From contig CM052355.1 in NCBI GenBank assembly GCA_028551475.1, positions 19,743,580 through 19,807,579 of the forward strand: a stretch of DNA of 64,000 nucleotides, given 5' to 3'. Origin of the DNA: Casuarina equisetifolia (taxonomy: Eukaryota; Streptophyta; Magnoliopsida; Fagales; Casuarinaceae). Positions 12,586 through 25,272 of this stretch are shown in pieces; position 1 is the stretch's first letter; each line of letters opens with the position of its first letter. The position numbers were made by a program, and so were the translations under genes. Under the pieces are notes generated by a model. That model saw only the letters and a program-made list of their open reading frames with translations, made no database searches and was not told where the DNA came from.

Positions 12586-15500
12586 ATGGGTGACAAGGGA
12601 GATACAACCAAGAAGAAACCCCAACATCACCAACCACTACCACAGCAAACGCCCCAGCAGCCGCAGCAACAAATTTCATCTTCTTCCAAAGACCTACTCG
12701 AGGAATCAACAGAAACAAGACCACACAACCACCAACAGTCTCCGCCGATCGTCGCTACAGGAGCTTCTCCATTTATCTCTGCCCCTCATTATGTTCCAAG
12801 TAGCGCTACATCATCACCTTTTGAGCAACAATTTGAGGCTGCAAATCCGAAAAGACCAAGATATACTGGCCAATGGAAGGTTTTACCATCTCCATCTGCA
12901 CAACAAAAACAGACCCAGTTGGCTATGCCAGCTTCCGAATCAAGCCCCCCTCCAAACACTCACGCAACCAACCCTCAAACCCAACAATCCCATACCCCAG
13001 CCGCTTCTTCTTCCGATACAGCCTCAACTCCATCTCACTCTCCTCTGCCTTCTGTATCCGCTGCATCTGGCCAGGATACCAACAAGCAAGAAGAAGATCA
13101 AGTTCCCCATCAAATCAGAAAAGGAAAATATGTAAGCCCAGTCTGGAAACCAAACGAGATGCTGTGGTTAGCTAGAGCTTGGAGGTTTCAGTACCAAGGT
13201 GGATCTGACAGGTCCGGGTCATCGTCAAGAGCAGAGCAATCAGAATGTGACCAGGCTAGAGGTAAAACTAGAGCCGATAAAGATAGAGAAGTTGCCGATT
13301 TTCTGCGAAGGCAGGGGGTTAATAGAGATGCTAAAACTGCTGGGACTAAGTGGGATAATATGCTGGGTGAATTCAGGAAGGTTTACGAGTGGGAGAGAGG
13401 GGGTGGGTGGGAACAGGTTGGAAAGAGTTACTTTAGGCTTTCTCCTTACGAGAGGAAGCTCCATAGATTGCCCGCTTCGTTTGATGAAGAAGTTTTTGAA
13501 GAACTCTCACAGTTCGTTGGGTCTAAGTTGAGAACATCTCAAATTAGAGGAAGTCCAGGAATTGTCACTGGGGACGATAGTCAGACATCTCTCGCGGGAA
13601 CAAGAGCTCCACTTCCACCTCCGCCATTCAAAGAAGACGAGCTCACTCTTTCAGGTTGGTACCGAAGATATAAAGATCAAGAATAAATTTCCTTTTTCCG
13701 TGTCTGGGGTTGTGCATTTATTTTTGAAACTTAGGTTTTCTTCCTTCGTTTGCTTCTTTCTTTTTATTCAATAGTATGAATTTGTCGGTCGAAAATGTTA
13801 TTATATCTTCTTCTGTCTATCTTTCTCTCTTTCGGAGCAAAACGGGTTGGTTTTCTTACGCAGCTCGGGCAAAACAAGTGGTTGTAACCAGTGGAAGCGA
13901 ACTTTTATTCCAAGGTAGCAGGGGCACCTTCTTAGGGTTCGAGTCTCCTGGGGACATTATGGGCGGTTCATCGTCTTCATCTGCAAAAGAGATCCGCCGA
14001 ATTGGAAAGATACGAATGGCATGGGAAGAATCAGTGAGCTTATGGGCTGAAGAGGGTGAACATCGTAGAGGGAGAGTGAAGCTCCATGGCTCAAGCTTTT
14101 TGAGTGCAGATGAGCTCACTTTCTTCGATGATGCAATGGTCCCTTGTACTATGGAAGCCTTAGAAGGTGGCCCTTTTAAAGGCTTTTCGGTCGATAGATT
14201 TGTCTCCGGACAAGAAGTCAAAGTCTTCGGTAGAAGAAAGTCTTCTTTTGCCACAGCTTCTTCAGGTAAAAATAGCTTTCTGTTAGTCAATATTTTTACT
14301 CTCCTACAAAATCTATGAGTCCGTCTCACTCGCCTCCCGTTCATGCCAGGCTTCCCTGAGAGAATCCATCTTCCTTTTAGCGAACCCTCTATAAGATGTA
14401 AGTGGAACTTAATCTCGTAACAACAACAGTCGTTCGGAAAGTTCTATTTTTATGTTTTGGCTTCTGATTGATGAATTTATGGTGCTGTTTTTTAGTTAGT
14501 CTATTTTACCTTAGCGGGTTCAATTTATGAAATACTATGTATGTGTTGTGGTCTGTATTGGTGCAGCTAATCCTCCATGGGATTTTCAAGACCCAACTGA
14601 TTACTACCTGGGTTGTCTACGAGTTCCACCACCAACATTGCCAGGCTTGTTTGAACTCTCATGGCACTTAAAAGAGCCACCACCTCAAGAGTTGCGCTTT
14701 CCACTACGAAGAGATGTTTATAGGGACTTGCCGCAAGAGAAAGAGCTTTTCTTTACGGTCTCGACCGAATTGTTGGACTGTAGAGCAATCACATATGATA
14801 TTTTAAGTCCAATAATCCGAACTCACTCCAGTATCAGTAATGTCACTGCCACAAGTAGAGAATCTTTTATTGGGCTTTGGGATGATTGCATTAACTCCCT
14901 CGTGTCCAAATTTTGTTCGGTTGAAATGGTGGTTGTGAGAAAACCCTCTTCAGCATCGTCGGAGCTTTTGCAGGATCAGTGGCCAAATGTGACAGGTTTC
15001 GTCAAGAACTTTTGTTTATGGAGAGGAGAGGAGGTTGATCAATTAAGGGATGGAGCTCTCGACCCCTCATCTTCAATAGCGGAAAAGCTTTTGTGGACTT
15101 ACTCGGACCTTCCTTACATATTGGGCTACTACGCCGTCGGCTATCTGGTAACCTTTTGTGCATTAAGTCGTGCGCAGGACCGCATTGTCCGTACAGATTT
15201 GTACTCACTGGACCTGTCTTCCTCGGTGGAGAGACTCAAAGCCCTGGTCCCGTGTTACAGGATTGCTGGCCTACTGCCATTGCTAGCTGATAAATGTTCT
15301 AAAAATATCAAGAATGATACTGCTTACAAGCAATTCGCTTATAGTGATTTTGAGAGGGTTGATATGGGAAATGGAAATATCATCGAAATGACACCAAATA
15401 CGGTGACTAGAATTTTCCCGAGCAAACGAAAATGGGCTGCAGTTAAGGAAGTCTATGATTATCTTGATCACCGAATCCCACATGCGGAATTCATCTTCCG

Positions 15501-15999
15501 GTCACTGGAAAGAGACTTGGCATTGGTGTTTAAGCCTAGAGGGTGCAAAATTAAGCCTGCAAATTGCGACGAACTTGTAGAGGCTCTCAAGTACGTGACC
15601 AAGGCTTTGGTAGCGCTCCATGACCTATCTTTCATGCACAGAGACTTGGGCTGGGACAAGGTGATGCGGCGAAGCGACGGGGAAAACGAGTGGTTTGTGT
15701 GCGGGTTCGACCGTGCTGTGGCTGCACCACAAATATACCCACACGGGGTGGTGGACGCAGTGGCGCGTGGGCGTCATGCGCCGGAGATGGGAAGGGGATT
15801 GCATGGGGTGAAAGTGGACGTATGGGGTGTGGGCCACTTAGCAAAAACGTGTGGCCTGGCTGGCTTACCCAAGATGCTGAGAGACCTTCAGAACCGGTGC
15901 TTGGACCAGAACCCAGAGCAGAGGCCGACTGCAGCAGACTGCTATCACCACCTGCTTCAGCTGCAGTCATCTCTGTCAGCTGGAGGGGGACTGATCTGA
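12586..15999 (+). CDS. Trihelix DNA-binding domain fused to a protein-kinase-like domain
   Basis: Three exons: 12586-13654, 13864-14265 and 14567-15999. Both introns are GT-AG and phase 1, and both junctions rebuild an Ala codon. The product has 967 residues. The start is ATG at 12586; the frame also extends three codons to a TTG, which I reject. Residues 1-180 are a low-complexity Gln/Pro/Ser tail. Residues about 187-310 are a trihelix (Myb/SANT-like) domain with the expected Trp residues (VWKPNEMLWL, TKWDNM, YEWERGGGW). Residues about 320-740 are a conserved-looking linker. Residues about 750-960 resemble a kinase: a possible AVK lysine (784), HRD at 848-850, APE at 895-897, D908 of the D-x-W motif and R943. 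HRDLKPEN reads HRDLGWDK and DFG reads GFD (870-872), so metal binding looks lost. From memory, Arabidopsis has a similar protein annotated as a kinase (perhaps AT5G51800, unverified). Likely nuclear. Confidence 0.9.
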
Positions 16000-16450
16000 T
16001 TGACTTGGAATTAATCGGCAGGCTTTTAATTTGTTGTGGTCTTGGAAGCCGTCCTTTGGATTTTGATACCTTAAAAATGGATGAAGGGTTTTGGAGGGCT
16101 CTTGGATATTTGGAGGTGAAATGGCGGCTGATGTCGGTAAAAGTGGTGTCCATATTGGTTAGCTTTGTAGGGTTTGTTCCATCATATCAAATCAAGTTAA
16201 TATTGATGTGCAAGTCCGACAGTGTTCTGTGTTTTCGACGGGTACAACTCATTATCGGGATAAGGCATTGTTTAGTTCTATGCTTCGTTACGTTTGTTAA
16301 CTTTGATTGCCGGACTTTGATTCTTTAGTCATTTTTTCTCTTTGAGCAAATCACCTGCCGCTTCCTGGATGGCCCGTTTTTAACTCTTGTTACGTTTTTT
16401 GCATGTTAATGCCATTTGTTCGCTTTTACAGTCCTTGTTTGGTGGAGGTG
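16000..16450 (+). other. 3' UTR and downstream region of the trihelix-kinase-like gene
   Basis: After the TGA at 15997-15999 the sequence becomes T-rich and shows no exon-like coding. The mRNA end is probably in this interval, but no canonical AATAAA is visible close to the stop. The open frame 15690-16328 overlaps the last exon out of frame and is a shadow. Confidence 0.4.
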
Positions 16451-19400
16451 GGACTGGCCCCAAAGTATTTTGTGAAGGCGACAGTAGCCATTGTTATTGC
16501 ATGTTTTTAGCAAGTTGGCGGGAAGGGGAGGTTTGATTTGGAGGTTTTGTAGGTGGGTGGATAAAGTTCTTGGCTTTTAACTTCTAGATCCTTGATTATA
16601 ATTTCTTCATTCCTATTCCCAGTCAAAATAAGAGAAACTTTCTAAAATACTCGAAATAAGCATGGAATGGGTTTTCAAACCTTAAGGCACCTTGCCTTCT
16701 CCCTCTCTGAGAAGGTGTTAAGATACGGACCTCTTGGAAGGGCTAGTTAAGAGAGCATGGATTCAGGAGGGTATCCATCCTCACGTTCCTCGAGGGACTA
16801 GGTTCCTACTTCTTTAGAGTATATTTATGTCACTCTAGGTTGATCGAGATACCCAATTTAATACAAGTAAGGCTCATAGGAGCTGACAGCAAGACCTAAA
16901 CCTTCGTACGACAATATAAGTGGAAGTAAACAGATCTATCATCCAATTTAGCATCGTCAGCTCCACCTATCGACGGCGAGCATATCAATAAGACTATTTT
17001 GTACGACTATCAGTGCGTCTAAAAACAATAATATGCCTAGAAACAAAAATTATTTTTGCTTGTCAAAACTTAGTTGCGTGGAGGTTTCTTTCAAAACTGC
17101 AGATTGTTAGTAATGCAATATAATCCTCTCAAAATGAGTTTTTGGGTCTAAGAGTCCCCAAGGAATATATCCTAGCATGTGATGGTTATTAGTTTAGTAA
17201 ACAATGTCAGACACTGTTAAGACTTTTTCTATTAAATAATGATGAATGTATATTGGAAATAAATTTATTGTATTTTCTTATCCTATCACGTTTGTTTGAG
17301 GAATTTGGGACTTTCACTTAATTAGATTCATTAGTTTAACCTAGCACACCCTTAGAATCAGAGTGTTTTGAAGGGCCAATAATCGTTGATGTGAGTAGGG
17401 CCTTCGTGCTCATTGCTCAGCGGTTCAACCTATCCGGACCGTGTAAAGTAGACCTTTTCTGCAGACCTAGGTACCATCAACAGGGCGCTGGCTTTACTTA
17501 GTTACTTAACGAATAAAAAGACGCTAAATGAAAGGCAGGTCTCAAGTAGGGGCGGGAATGGGCGTTTCTTGGAACTTGGGCTTCCAAAAATTCTATAACT
17601 GAAATTGCCAAAAACCATGACAAGAATAACACCTCAAGAAAACGAAAACCCGAACTAATTTGATATTAGACTTTTTCTATGTTATTCTTCTATGCTTTTG
17701 TTTGGTCAATCTTTTTTGTTCCTTGGCTTAAGTAGGTATTTTTAACCCTTAAGAAAAACAGTTCACAAAAACTAACAAAATCTGAATGAATTATCTTTAT
17801 GCAATAATTGTTTTCATTGAAAATGTTGAAGAAAAGATAGTTTATTAATGTGCATGCCAAACAATCATATATCAAGCCCCTTGGAACAAATATTTATTTC
17901 GTAAAATTAAATGCATATGTTATTTGCCCGCTACTTACATCTTAAATAAATAAATAAAAGAATTACTAGATATACTATCTTTATTCTTATCAATGTGTTG
18001 GGGAGTATAGTTGTTACAAAAGTATAAATAGTATTACAAAAATAAAATAACAACAAAAAGCATAAAAAAGAGAAATGCAAGTGTGTTAAACACCATACAA
18101 AATAAGAATATTTTTCATTTTGTTCTTCTTTTCCCTCTTTCTTTTTGTTAAAAAAAATTAATTGTGATTTTTTAAACTCATATACCCATTAACAAACCTT
18201 TGTATATTGGATGTGGAATCAAGTGGTCTTAAATAAAACTTACTCCTAATTAATCTAAAAGCTTGTTAATTTTTTATTTCTTTTAAATTTGTCTCAATTG
18301 ACAAAATTTTATGGGTATTTATTTCCTAACTTCTTATTTTATAAACCTACTATCAATTATTAACACAATTGTCAACCCCATAGGTACAAGCCCGGATTCC
18401 GTAGCTACTCTTCGCGATCCAAACTCATTATGGGTGGAGCTGGAAGTCCAAAATGCTTTGTTGTCATCTCACCACGCAAAATGAGGAACAAGTTTGCGTG
18501 GGAATGGTTAAAAATTAATCCTCATCCAAAAGTTTGAATTGCCTGTATTTTTTTATAAAACCAATCACGTACTCGTTAATTCAAATTTCAGTTCAAAATC
18601 TTACTTTAGAAGTATGGCTCTCCTTTTGTACATACTCTTTAGCATACAAAGTGCTATTGAGATTGAGATTTCGTAAAATAGAGTATATTCAATTTAAGTT
18701 TTGATATCAAGTTCAAAAATTTACAAATCTAACTTAAAAGTTTTACCAAAAGTTAAAAGATCCTCTTTTAATTTAAACTTTACCTAAAAAATTTACATTC
18801 TATTGTAAAACTCTCATTCTCCACAATTACATTTACGAAGGTCAAGATGTACCCTCAATGTTCTTAAAACAACAAAAATAATAACAATTAAAATACAAAT
18901 TTCTACAAAAATATTGTAAAAATTTGTGTATAAAATATAAGAATACAGAAAATAAAACTTGAAGAATAATAAGAGAGAAGCTTGAAATTTTGATGATCTA
19001 AGAGTATAATCAATCTACCTTTTTATAGTAATAAGAAACCAAAAGGAATGGAAGGCAGAGTGATTCATAGCAACAAATTTTGTGCATGAATCACTACAAA
19101 ATTTCTTTTGAAAATAGTAGAGGCTTAAAGAACTTAAAACTTTTGGACTTTTTCAACTAAAATTTATTAATGGAGTTGATGATCCTTTTCAACTTCAAAG
19201 GTAATAAGTCGGGACTTCTTCTGTGATTGAGACACTTTAAATTTCAACTTCAAGCATTTCTTAACAATGAAGACAAAGCGTGTGTGATACACACACAAGT
19301 CTTTGCCCTAAACATCTTTTGCCTAGTTAGTGTCATGTGTACATGCACTTGCCTTTTTCCCAAAAGATGCGTCCATGTGTTCTAATGAAATTTCACCATG

Positions 19401-19459
19401 TGTCTCTAACATGTTGCTAATGTGGCAACTTATTTTTTATTTTAACATCACTTTGCAAG
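16451..19459. other. Non-coding stretch with a GC-richer block
   Basis: No supportable gene. A GC-richer, low-repeat block at about 17330-17580 stands out from the AT-rich flanks and is treated as a finding. The stretch 17700-19460 is AT-rich with no motifs. Confidence 0.4.
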
Positions 19460-19900
19460 CTAACATATTATTATGCATTGTGAGCCTGTTTTGAAGTAAC
19501 TTGAATTGAGTGGAGTAAAGTCTTTATAAAGATGTTGGTTGTTTGATCAACGAAGACTAAGTATATAGAAAATTTTTTTGTTTTGATTCTCTCACAAATA
19601 AATTGAAAATTGATTTCAACATGTTTTATTCTAGCATGGAAAACAAAATGGATGGTTAGATATAATGCTAATAAGTTATTACACCATAGTGTAGGACTAC
19701 AATGTAGTTGCATATGTAGATCTTGTAATAAAGTTTCTATTCAAATAAGTTTTGTAATAATATCAATAAGACATTTGAACTCAGCTTTGTACTAGAGTAA
19801 GTAACTATATTTTTTTTAGGACCTCTAAGAAATATTATTTGTCCCAAGAAAAATACAAAAATTCTTATTGATTTTCAATAATCATTATTACCAACCCATC
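19460..19900 (-). mobile_element. Ty1/copia RNase H fragment, minus strand
   Basis: Read on the minus strand, the fragment carries the copia RNase H and pol tail: an ISW-like box and spaced motifs resembling LWCNNLLALYL, FHARIKHVEINFQF and DQTTNIFIKTLLH, which match the classic copia pattern (DNxxA, HxRTKHIEID, DxxTKxL). It contains stops. Only this last part of pol survives, and the element is cut at about 19900, where sequence of the opposite orientation begins. Confidence 0.85.
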
Positions 19901-20099
19901 TTGAATTAAATCAAGCATGTTGGTTATTGATTAATATTTTTGTGATTTAAATTCCATGTCTTGGTATGTTGGCTAGAAATCATAGAACACGCTTAACAAC
20001 ACATGAAAGATTAAGCCATGTGAAAGTTAAGTATTAATGAGATCCAACAATGTCGTAATAATGTGTAAAATTTGAAGGCCAAACAAAACCTCTACTAAC

Positions 20100-22440
20100 A
20101 ATTTAGGGTTGATGATCAAAGCATTATCACTGATGACAATAGTGCGTTGGTTGCTTAAAGACCCTCTTCACTTTCAGTAGGTTCATGCAATCAACTACAC
20201 CGGCAACACAAAAACTTAGGCCTCAAATTTTGACTAGGTAAGAAGAGCCTATTCTGTAACCATTGCAAAAAGCTAGGCCACATCAAGGAGGCTTGTTGCC
20301 TTCTTATGGGGTTATCCACCAAGCTTGAAACTTAAATACAAAAGTGTTTCAAAGGAAAAGTCTAGAGGCAATGGGCCTTTAGCCTATAATGTTGCAATTA
20401 ATGGACAATAATTGACATCAATTTTGGGTCTTGGAATCCTTTTGGATATGGCCTATCACATCGACCTATGGATCCATATGGCAGCCCCACAATTATGCTA
20501 ATCCATCTTTGCCTTCTTATTCCAATGTAGGACTACTGCCTCCAAACCCTAGTAGTGCCTATGGAGGATCCTTTAGGCTCAATCTTGCCATGGCTCAACA
20601 ACAAAGGCTTGTCAGTCTCTTAAACCAAATAGGGCCTTATGATCTAGTTGCAAACTTTTTAGGTATTCCTCTACCTTTTAAATCTACACCCTTAGTATAG
20701 ATTATCAATTTAAAATAAAGTGATCACATCACTTGTGATTTAAATATTTTAGATTCATTTTATCCTTGTGTAGTGTCTGTTGCTATCACTTTGCCTAATA
20801 AATCTAGTAGTCCTATTACACATATAGGACACTATTAGCCTTACCCCACTCTAAGCATCATACATGTTTTATATGCCTAACAAATTTTTATTTACGATTC
20901 AAAGTTACTTTCAATAAAAAATGCTTTATGTATTCCTAAATAGTTCAACATTTGTAATTTAGTTTTTTACAATAACATCAGTTATAATATTTGACACCAA
21001 CCACCTATCCATTCATCATTAAAGTCTTATTATGCACGTGGATAGTTAATTTCTTGTCTCTTGTCTTTTTTATTCCTAGTATGCCTTTTAGCCAAACAAA
21101 CCTATATTGCATTTCCTATCAGTCATACTACCACCATTTTCAATTTTGAGTTAGTGCATATGGACGTTTAGGTCCTTATCAGATTACTCATAATGGCTTT
21201 TTTTTTTTAACATTGTGGATGATTTCTCTCAAGTAACATAGGCATTCCTTCTCCATTTTAAAATTTAAGTTTTTCAAAAAAATCAATATTTTATTTCCAT
21301 GGTTTCCACTCAATTTTGTTCTCTTGTTAAGTGCATACATTTTAACAATAGAACTTTTTTTTCCACCAACTGTCACTCATTCCTTGCTAGCCAAAGAATT
21401 AACCATGGCACCTTTTAGGTTCACATTTCTTAACAAAATGGTGTTATCAAATGCAAGCATTGTCACTTGTTAGATGTCACCAAGACCTTAATGTTTCAAG
21501 CCCACATCCTTTCTTAGTTTTGGGATGAATGAATTATATTATCACATATATAATGAATCTTGGCCTTCATCACCCCTTAATGGAGTCAATCATTTTGAAT
21601 AATTATTTGGAAAGGTACCATCTTTGACAATCTTTAGATATTTAGTTGTTGTTATTATGCTACCACTGTTGGTGCACAAAAAAAAAGTTAGCTATCTTGT
21701 AACTCCATGCATTTTTATAGGTTATCCTTTTTTACAAAAAGGTTATCAACTATGTAACCTTATTTATGGAAATTTTTTCGTTAGTTGCAATGTAGGTTAT
21801 CAAGATTTTTTTCCCATCTTCATCATCATCTTCTAAACTATCCATGATTAACTAACTTGCAAAAAGTACTCCAAATGTAGGTTTCAATGATACTTATACT
21901 TCATCATCACTCCTTATGGATGCGTCAATATTCCTAAACAACTCAAACACCTTAATCATCATACCCACACCGTCACTTTCATCCATTAATCCACTTGATG
22001 GTCCCTGAGAACCATCCATCCCCGACACATTAGATTTCTATCCTAGAAATGTTAGACCCTATACCAAAAACGTTCTTGCGTTGATCTAGGTGTGCCTTTT
22101 GACCTCCCGCATGGAGTTCTAATGACCTCTATCCTACCTTACCATCCACATCTTGTGCCTCACTCTATCCCATTTCAAATTGCATTTTCCTTAACTAATG
22201 TCACCCTCACTAGCAACATTTTATTACCTATATTTCTGCCATTCAAGAACCATTCATCTTCTGAGAAGTTGCCACTTATTCCAATTGGGTCACTGCCATG
22301 GAAAATAAACTCATTGCCCTTGAGGTAAATCATACTTGGGATAGAGATGTTAAATTCTAAATTAGCATATGTAGAGAATAATTTGAAACTTCAAATATTT
22401 CTTGATAAACTGCAAACAATTTTGAAAATTTGTTCAAGAG
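20100..22440 (+). mobile_element. Ty1/copia relic, gag to start of RT, plus strand
   Basis: Pieces appear in copia order. A gag CCHC zinc knuckle lies at about 20256-20301 (CNHCKKLGHIKEACC). A Pro/Ser-rich gag-pol linker follows in the open frame 20431-20700. The protease region is at about 20701-20840. Integrase is at about 21150-21830, where core and C-terminal phrases such as TPCIFIGYPF are readable. The reverse transcriptase start is at about 22290-22340 (AMENKLIALEVNHTW). Frameshifts and stops are frequent. The element breaks off within RT near 22440; no RNase H or LTR follows. Confidence 0.85.
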
Positions 22441-22680
22441 GTACTCATTTAAAAAAAGAGAAGAAAAAAAAAAGACCTAAAGGCATGGTCGTTACTATAT
22501 ATGACTAGTTAATGTGACTAGTTTATGTCCTAATAATGTGTGTGATAGGTTACTTATAATGCTTTTATTTATGTGCATGTTCTTTTCCTTTCAAGTTTGC
22601 TCAAAGTCAATCTAGAATGAAGATTGTGTGATGGTCTTTTCACGCTCCTTGTAATCCTTTATTTGCAAGTGTTTGGTTAT

Positions 22681-23095
22681 GCTGGTGTCATTGGGAATCC
22701 CATTGGATTTGCTAGGAGTCTAGGACTTGGCATCAAGGATTTCTTATCCATTTCAGCGAAGAGTGTCTTACTAGTGCATAACATATAGATGTTTGGAGCT
22801 TTCATGTTTTATCGGCATACTAAGCACTACCCTTTTCTATTGGTAAAGCCTTGCTGGACTTATTACTAGCATGGCACAAGGTAGCTCTAGTCTTTTAAGT
22901 AACATAGACTGTGCTATAAATGATGCTGGCATTCAATTCAGTAAAGCTATGCAAAAGGTTTCTATTCTAATAAACAAGTTGGTTTAGAGTTTGTTTATAT
23001 ATATATTTACATGTAGTAATTGGCTTTTCTGGTTATGGGCATTGTGCTTGTACTTTTGATGACCAGGTTGTCTCGTGGGTGGAAAAGCAATAGAT
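22681..23095 (+). pseudogene. VPS13-family pseudogene fragment
   Basis: Three blocks match the C-terminal region of plant VPS13-like lipid-transfer proteins as I know them. Block 1, 22681-22785, reads AGVIGNPIGFARSLGLGIKD and ends KSVLLVHNI then stop. Block 2, 22850-22987, contains GLITSMAQGSSSLLSN and reads on to a stop. Block 3, at about 23056-23094, reads FDDQVVSRVEKQ then stop. The spacers between blocks look like decayed introns, so this is a genomic copy, not a processed one. Intact VPS13 proteins are several thousand residues long and bridge membranes at contact sites; this remnant is far too short and is broken. It lies just right of the truncated copia, so it may have been carried or trapped by rearrangement. 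Confidence 0.8.
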
Positions 23096-25029
23096 GTGTA
23101 CAACATCAAAAATTAAAAGTGTGATAAGTCAAGTGTTAAAGTTATGACAATCATACTTGTAATTGTATCCCTTAGAAAATTAAATTGAAGTAGATCCATT
23201 AGTACATTGAATAGGAATTTTTTATTTTTTATTTTTTTATAGAAGATGAGAGTTATACACTTAGATGACACTAGAATAATATATTTAAGAATTACACGTA
23301 GAACTTAAATAATTTCATTATCATACACAAAAAAAGGGAAAAAAAAGAGTGATAAATATAAAAGTATTTGAAAGTCAATTAGGTCTTAATAATATGTACA
23401 TTTCTCGAGAAATTAGTAAAAAGATTCAAAAATTTCTTCATACCCTAGAAACTAATGTAGGACAAGTCAACAATTGTTGTATACTAAGGCAAAACCTCTT
23501 GGTAAAAACCAAGCTTAAATATCAAACACTTAAATTTTGAAGTTAATATGATTTATATAATATAATTAAAACCCTCCTTGTGCCTAATTCCTTAATATTA
23601 AGTTAGAATTTTTTCTTTTTTTGAGTTTCTTTATGCTAGAAATGTATTGATTTCATAATATTAGTCTTTTCTTTTGGCTATTAAAGTTAGGAGTTAAGTA
23701 ACTTTAAGATCTATGTATTTTGGTCCGTTAGGTCATATTTTGGGTTTTATTTTATTTTTAGTTACGCTTAAAAAGAATCCCATTTTTACTAGAGTAATGC
23801 ACTAAATGCTTATTATAATGGATGTAAGGGGTGTCAACATAATTAGTCTATTGAAATCCCCTGCAACAACCTCTTGTGATTTGTATGATGCTGCCCTTTC
23901 GCAGATTTGAAGATACCATAGGTATGCTATACTTTAAGCAATTTCATACCAATTCTAATAACCAGATCTGGATTATGCTCTCATCCTGTACTAGAAATCC
24001 ATAACTTAGAATCCATTGATTAGCTATCCATCAAATGCCTTCCGAGCTACCTAAGAATCTCAAAATTGTTGTCGGGTAGTTTTCAAGCATCCAGAACAGC
24101 AGTTTACACTTGAGTTTTCCTCATGATCTGACCTTTAAACCCCGTCAAATACCTTTACCATTATGGAATCTCAACTTTGTTCTTCCTAAAGCTAAAACAG
24201 GTACTGTGCTGAATTTCCTTCATACATTTTAGAATAACAGTCTCCTGTATCATTGCATAGCTACAAAAGGAGTTTGTGGAGGATAATGAGTAGCCCTTAC
24301 ATCAAATTTAGGCCGTAACTCTAAACTATTTTGGTATTTAAGCTTCCTTTTTGGAAAATCTTAGCAGCCTACCCCTTACCAAAATTGATATCAAACAGCG
24401 ATAGTGAAACACCTTTAGGGTACTTTGGGTTTGGCAGTAGTGAAAGACCTTCAGGGTACATGGGGTTTATTTTGTAGCAGAGTTTCAGACTAATGGCAGC
24501 TAGGATTGGTTTTAATGGGAGAAGGCCAGAAAATAATTGGAAATATGAGGTTTTTCACAGTGTAATGGAGGGCATGATCTGAAGATGAAAAAAGAAAAAC
24601 AAAGGGAAACTTGACGCTTGTGCGCCATTCTCGGACTATGATTGGTCACTCAGAATGGTGCATGACTTTCTGGGGTTATTTGTGAGCCAATTTATTTAGG
24701 GGAATAATAGATGCAAAATCATGTCTCATTGACAGAAAAAGAAAAAAAAAAGGTTAGAAAACTGGAGAGCAAGAAGGCACATCCAAGAATTACACTTCGC
24801 TAAAAATTCTTCATACTCATTGTTCATTGAATTAATACAATAACATCCCTAGAGAAAGGCTTTTAATGTGTAATCTAACATGGTTTGGACTCGTTTCAGT
24901 TTTCAATACTAAGTCTCGTTAAATACCTAAGGGATGATGAACAAAAACCAAATAAAACACAAATAAATAAGACTAATGGACTAAAAGTAAATCCAGTGTT
25001 AAATGTTCAAATCACAAAGGAGCTCTAAC
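23096..25029. other. Non-coding stretch
   Basis: No supportable gene. At about 24398-24475 two imperfect copies of a 40-base phrase (AGTGAAA followed by CCTT(T/C)AGGGTAC) lie in tandem. A possible hairpin has arms at 24622-24631 and 24652-24661 (nine of ten paired). The block 23850-24700 is GC-richer than its surroundings and could be old LTR sequence. Confidence 0.4.
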
Positions 25030-25272
25030 TCACAAAACTAAAGAACCTATCACAAAACATAAAACATAAAACATAAAAAATAAAATAAAATAATGCCTAT
25101 GAGTGAGAGAATTCAAGTTTATTAAATCTGTAGTAATTGTTACTATATAGTGTTATGCCTATATATATAACCTTGGACCTAGCTATACAAGGAAACAACA
25201 ACTAATTTCAATGCAACCAAGAAACTTAATATGGTAATGAACAAGAATTACATTATTTCCTTTTCTTTAACA
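25030..25272 (-). repeat. 3' LTR of the minus-strand copia element
   Basis: On the minus strand the LTR starts TGTTAAAG at 25272. It is preceded by a purine-rich tract (about 25273-25285 on the plus strand, reading GAGAGTGAG on the minus) as expected for a polypurine tract. It is similar to the copy at 29445-29652, sharing AGAGAATTCAAGTTTATTAA and the ATTTCCTTT(T/C)CTTT segment, but with many differences and indels. The left limit is approximate. Confidence 0.75.

Noticed and set aside
15690..16328. 212-codon ORF and the opposite-strand ORF 15632-16153
   Set aside because: Both overlap the kinase-like exon in other frames; the high GC of that exon keeps them open.
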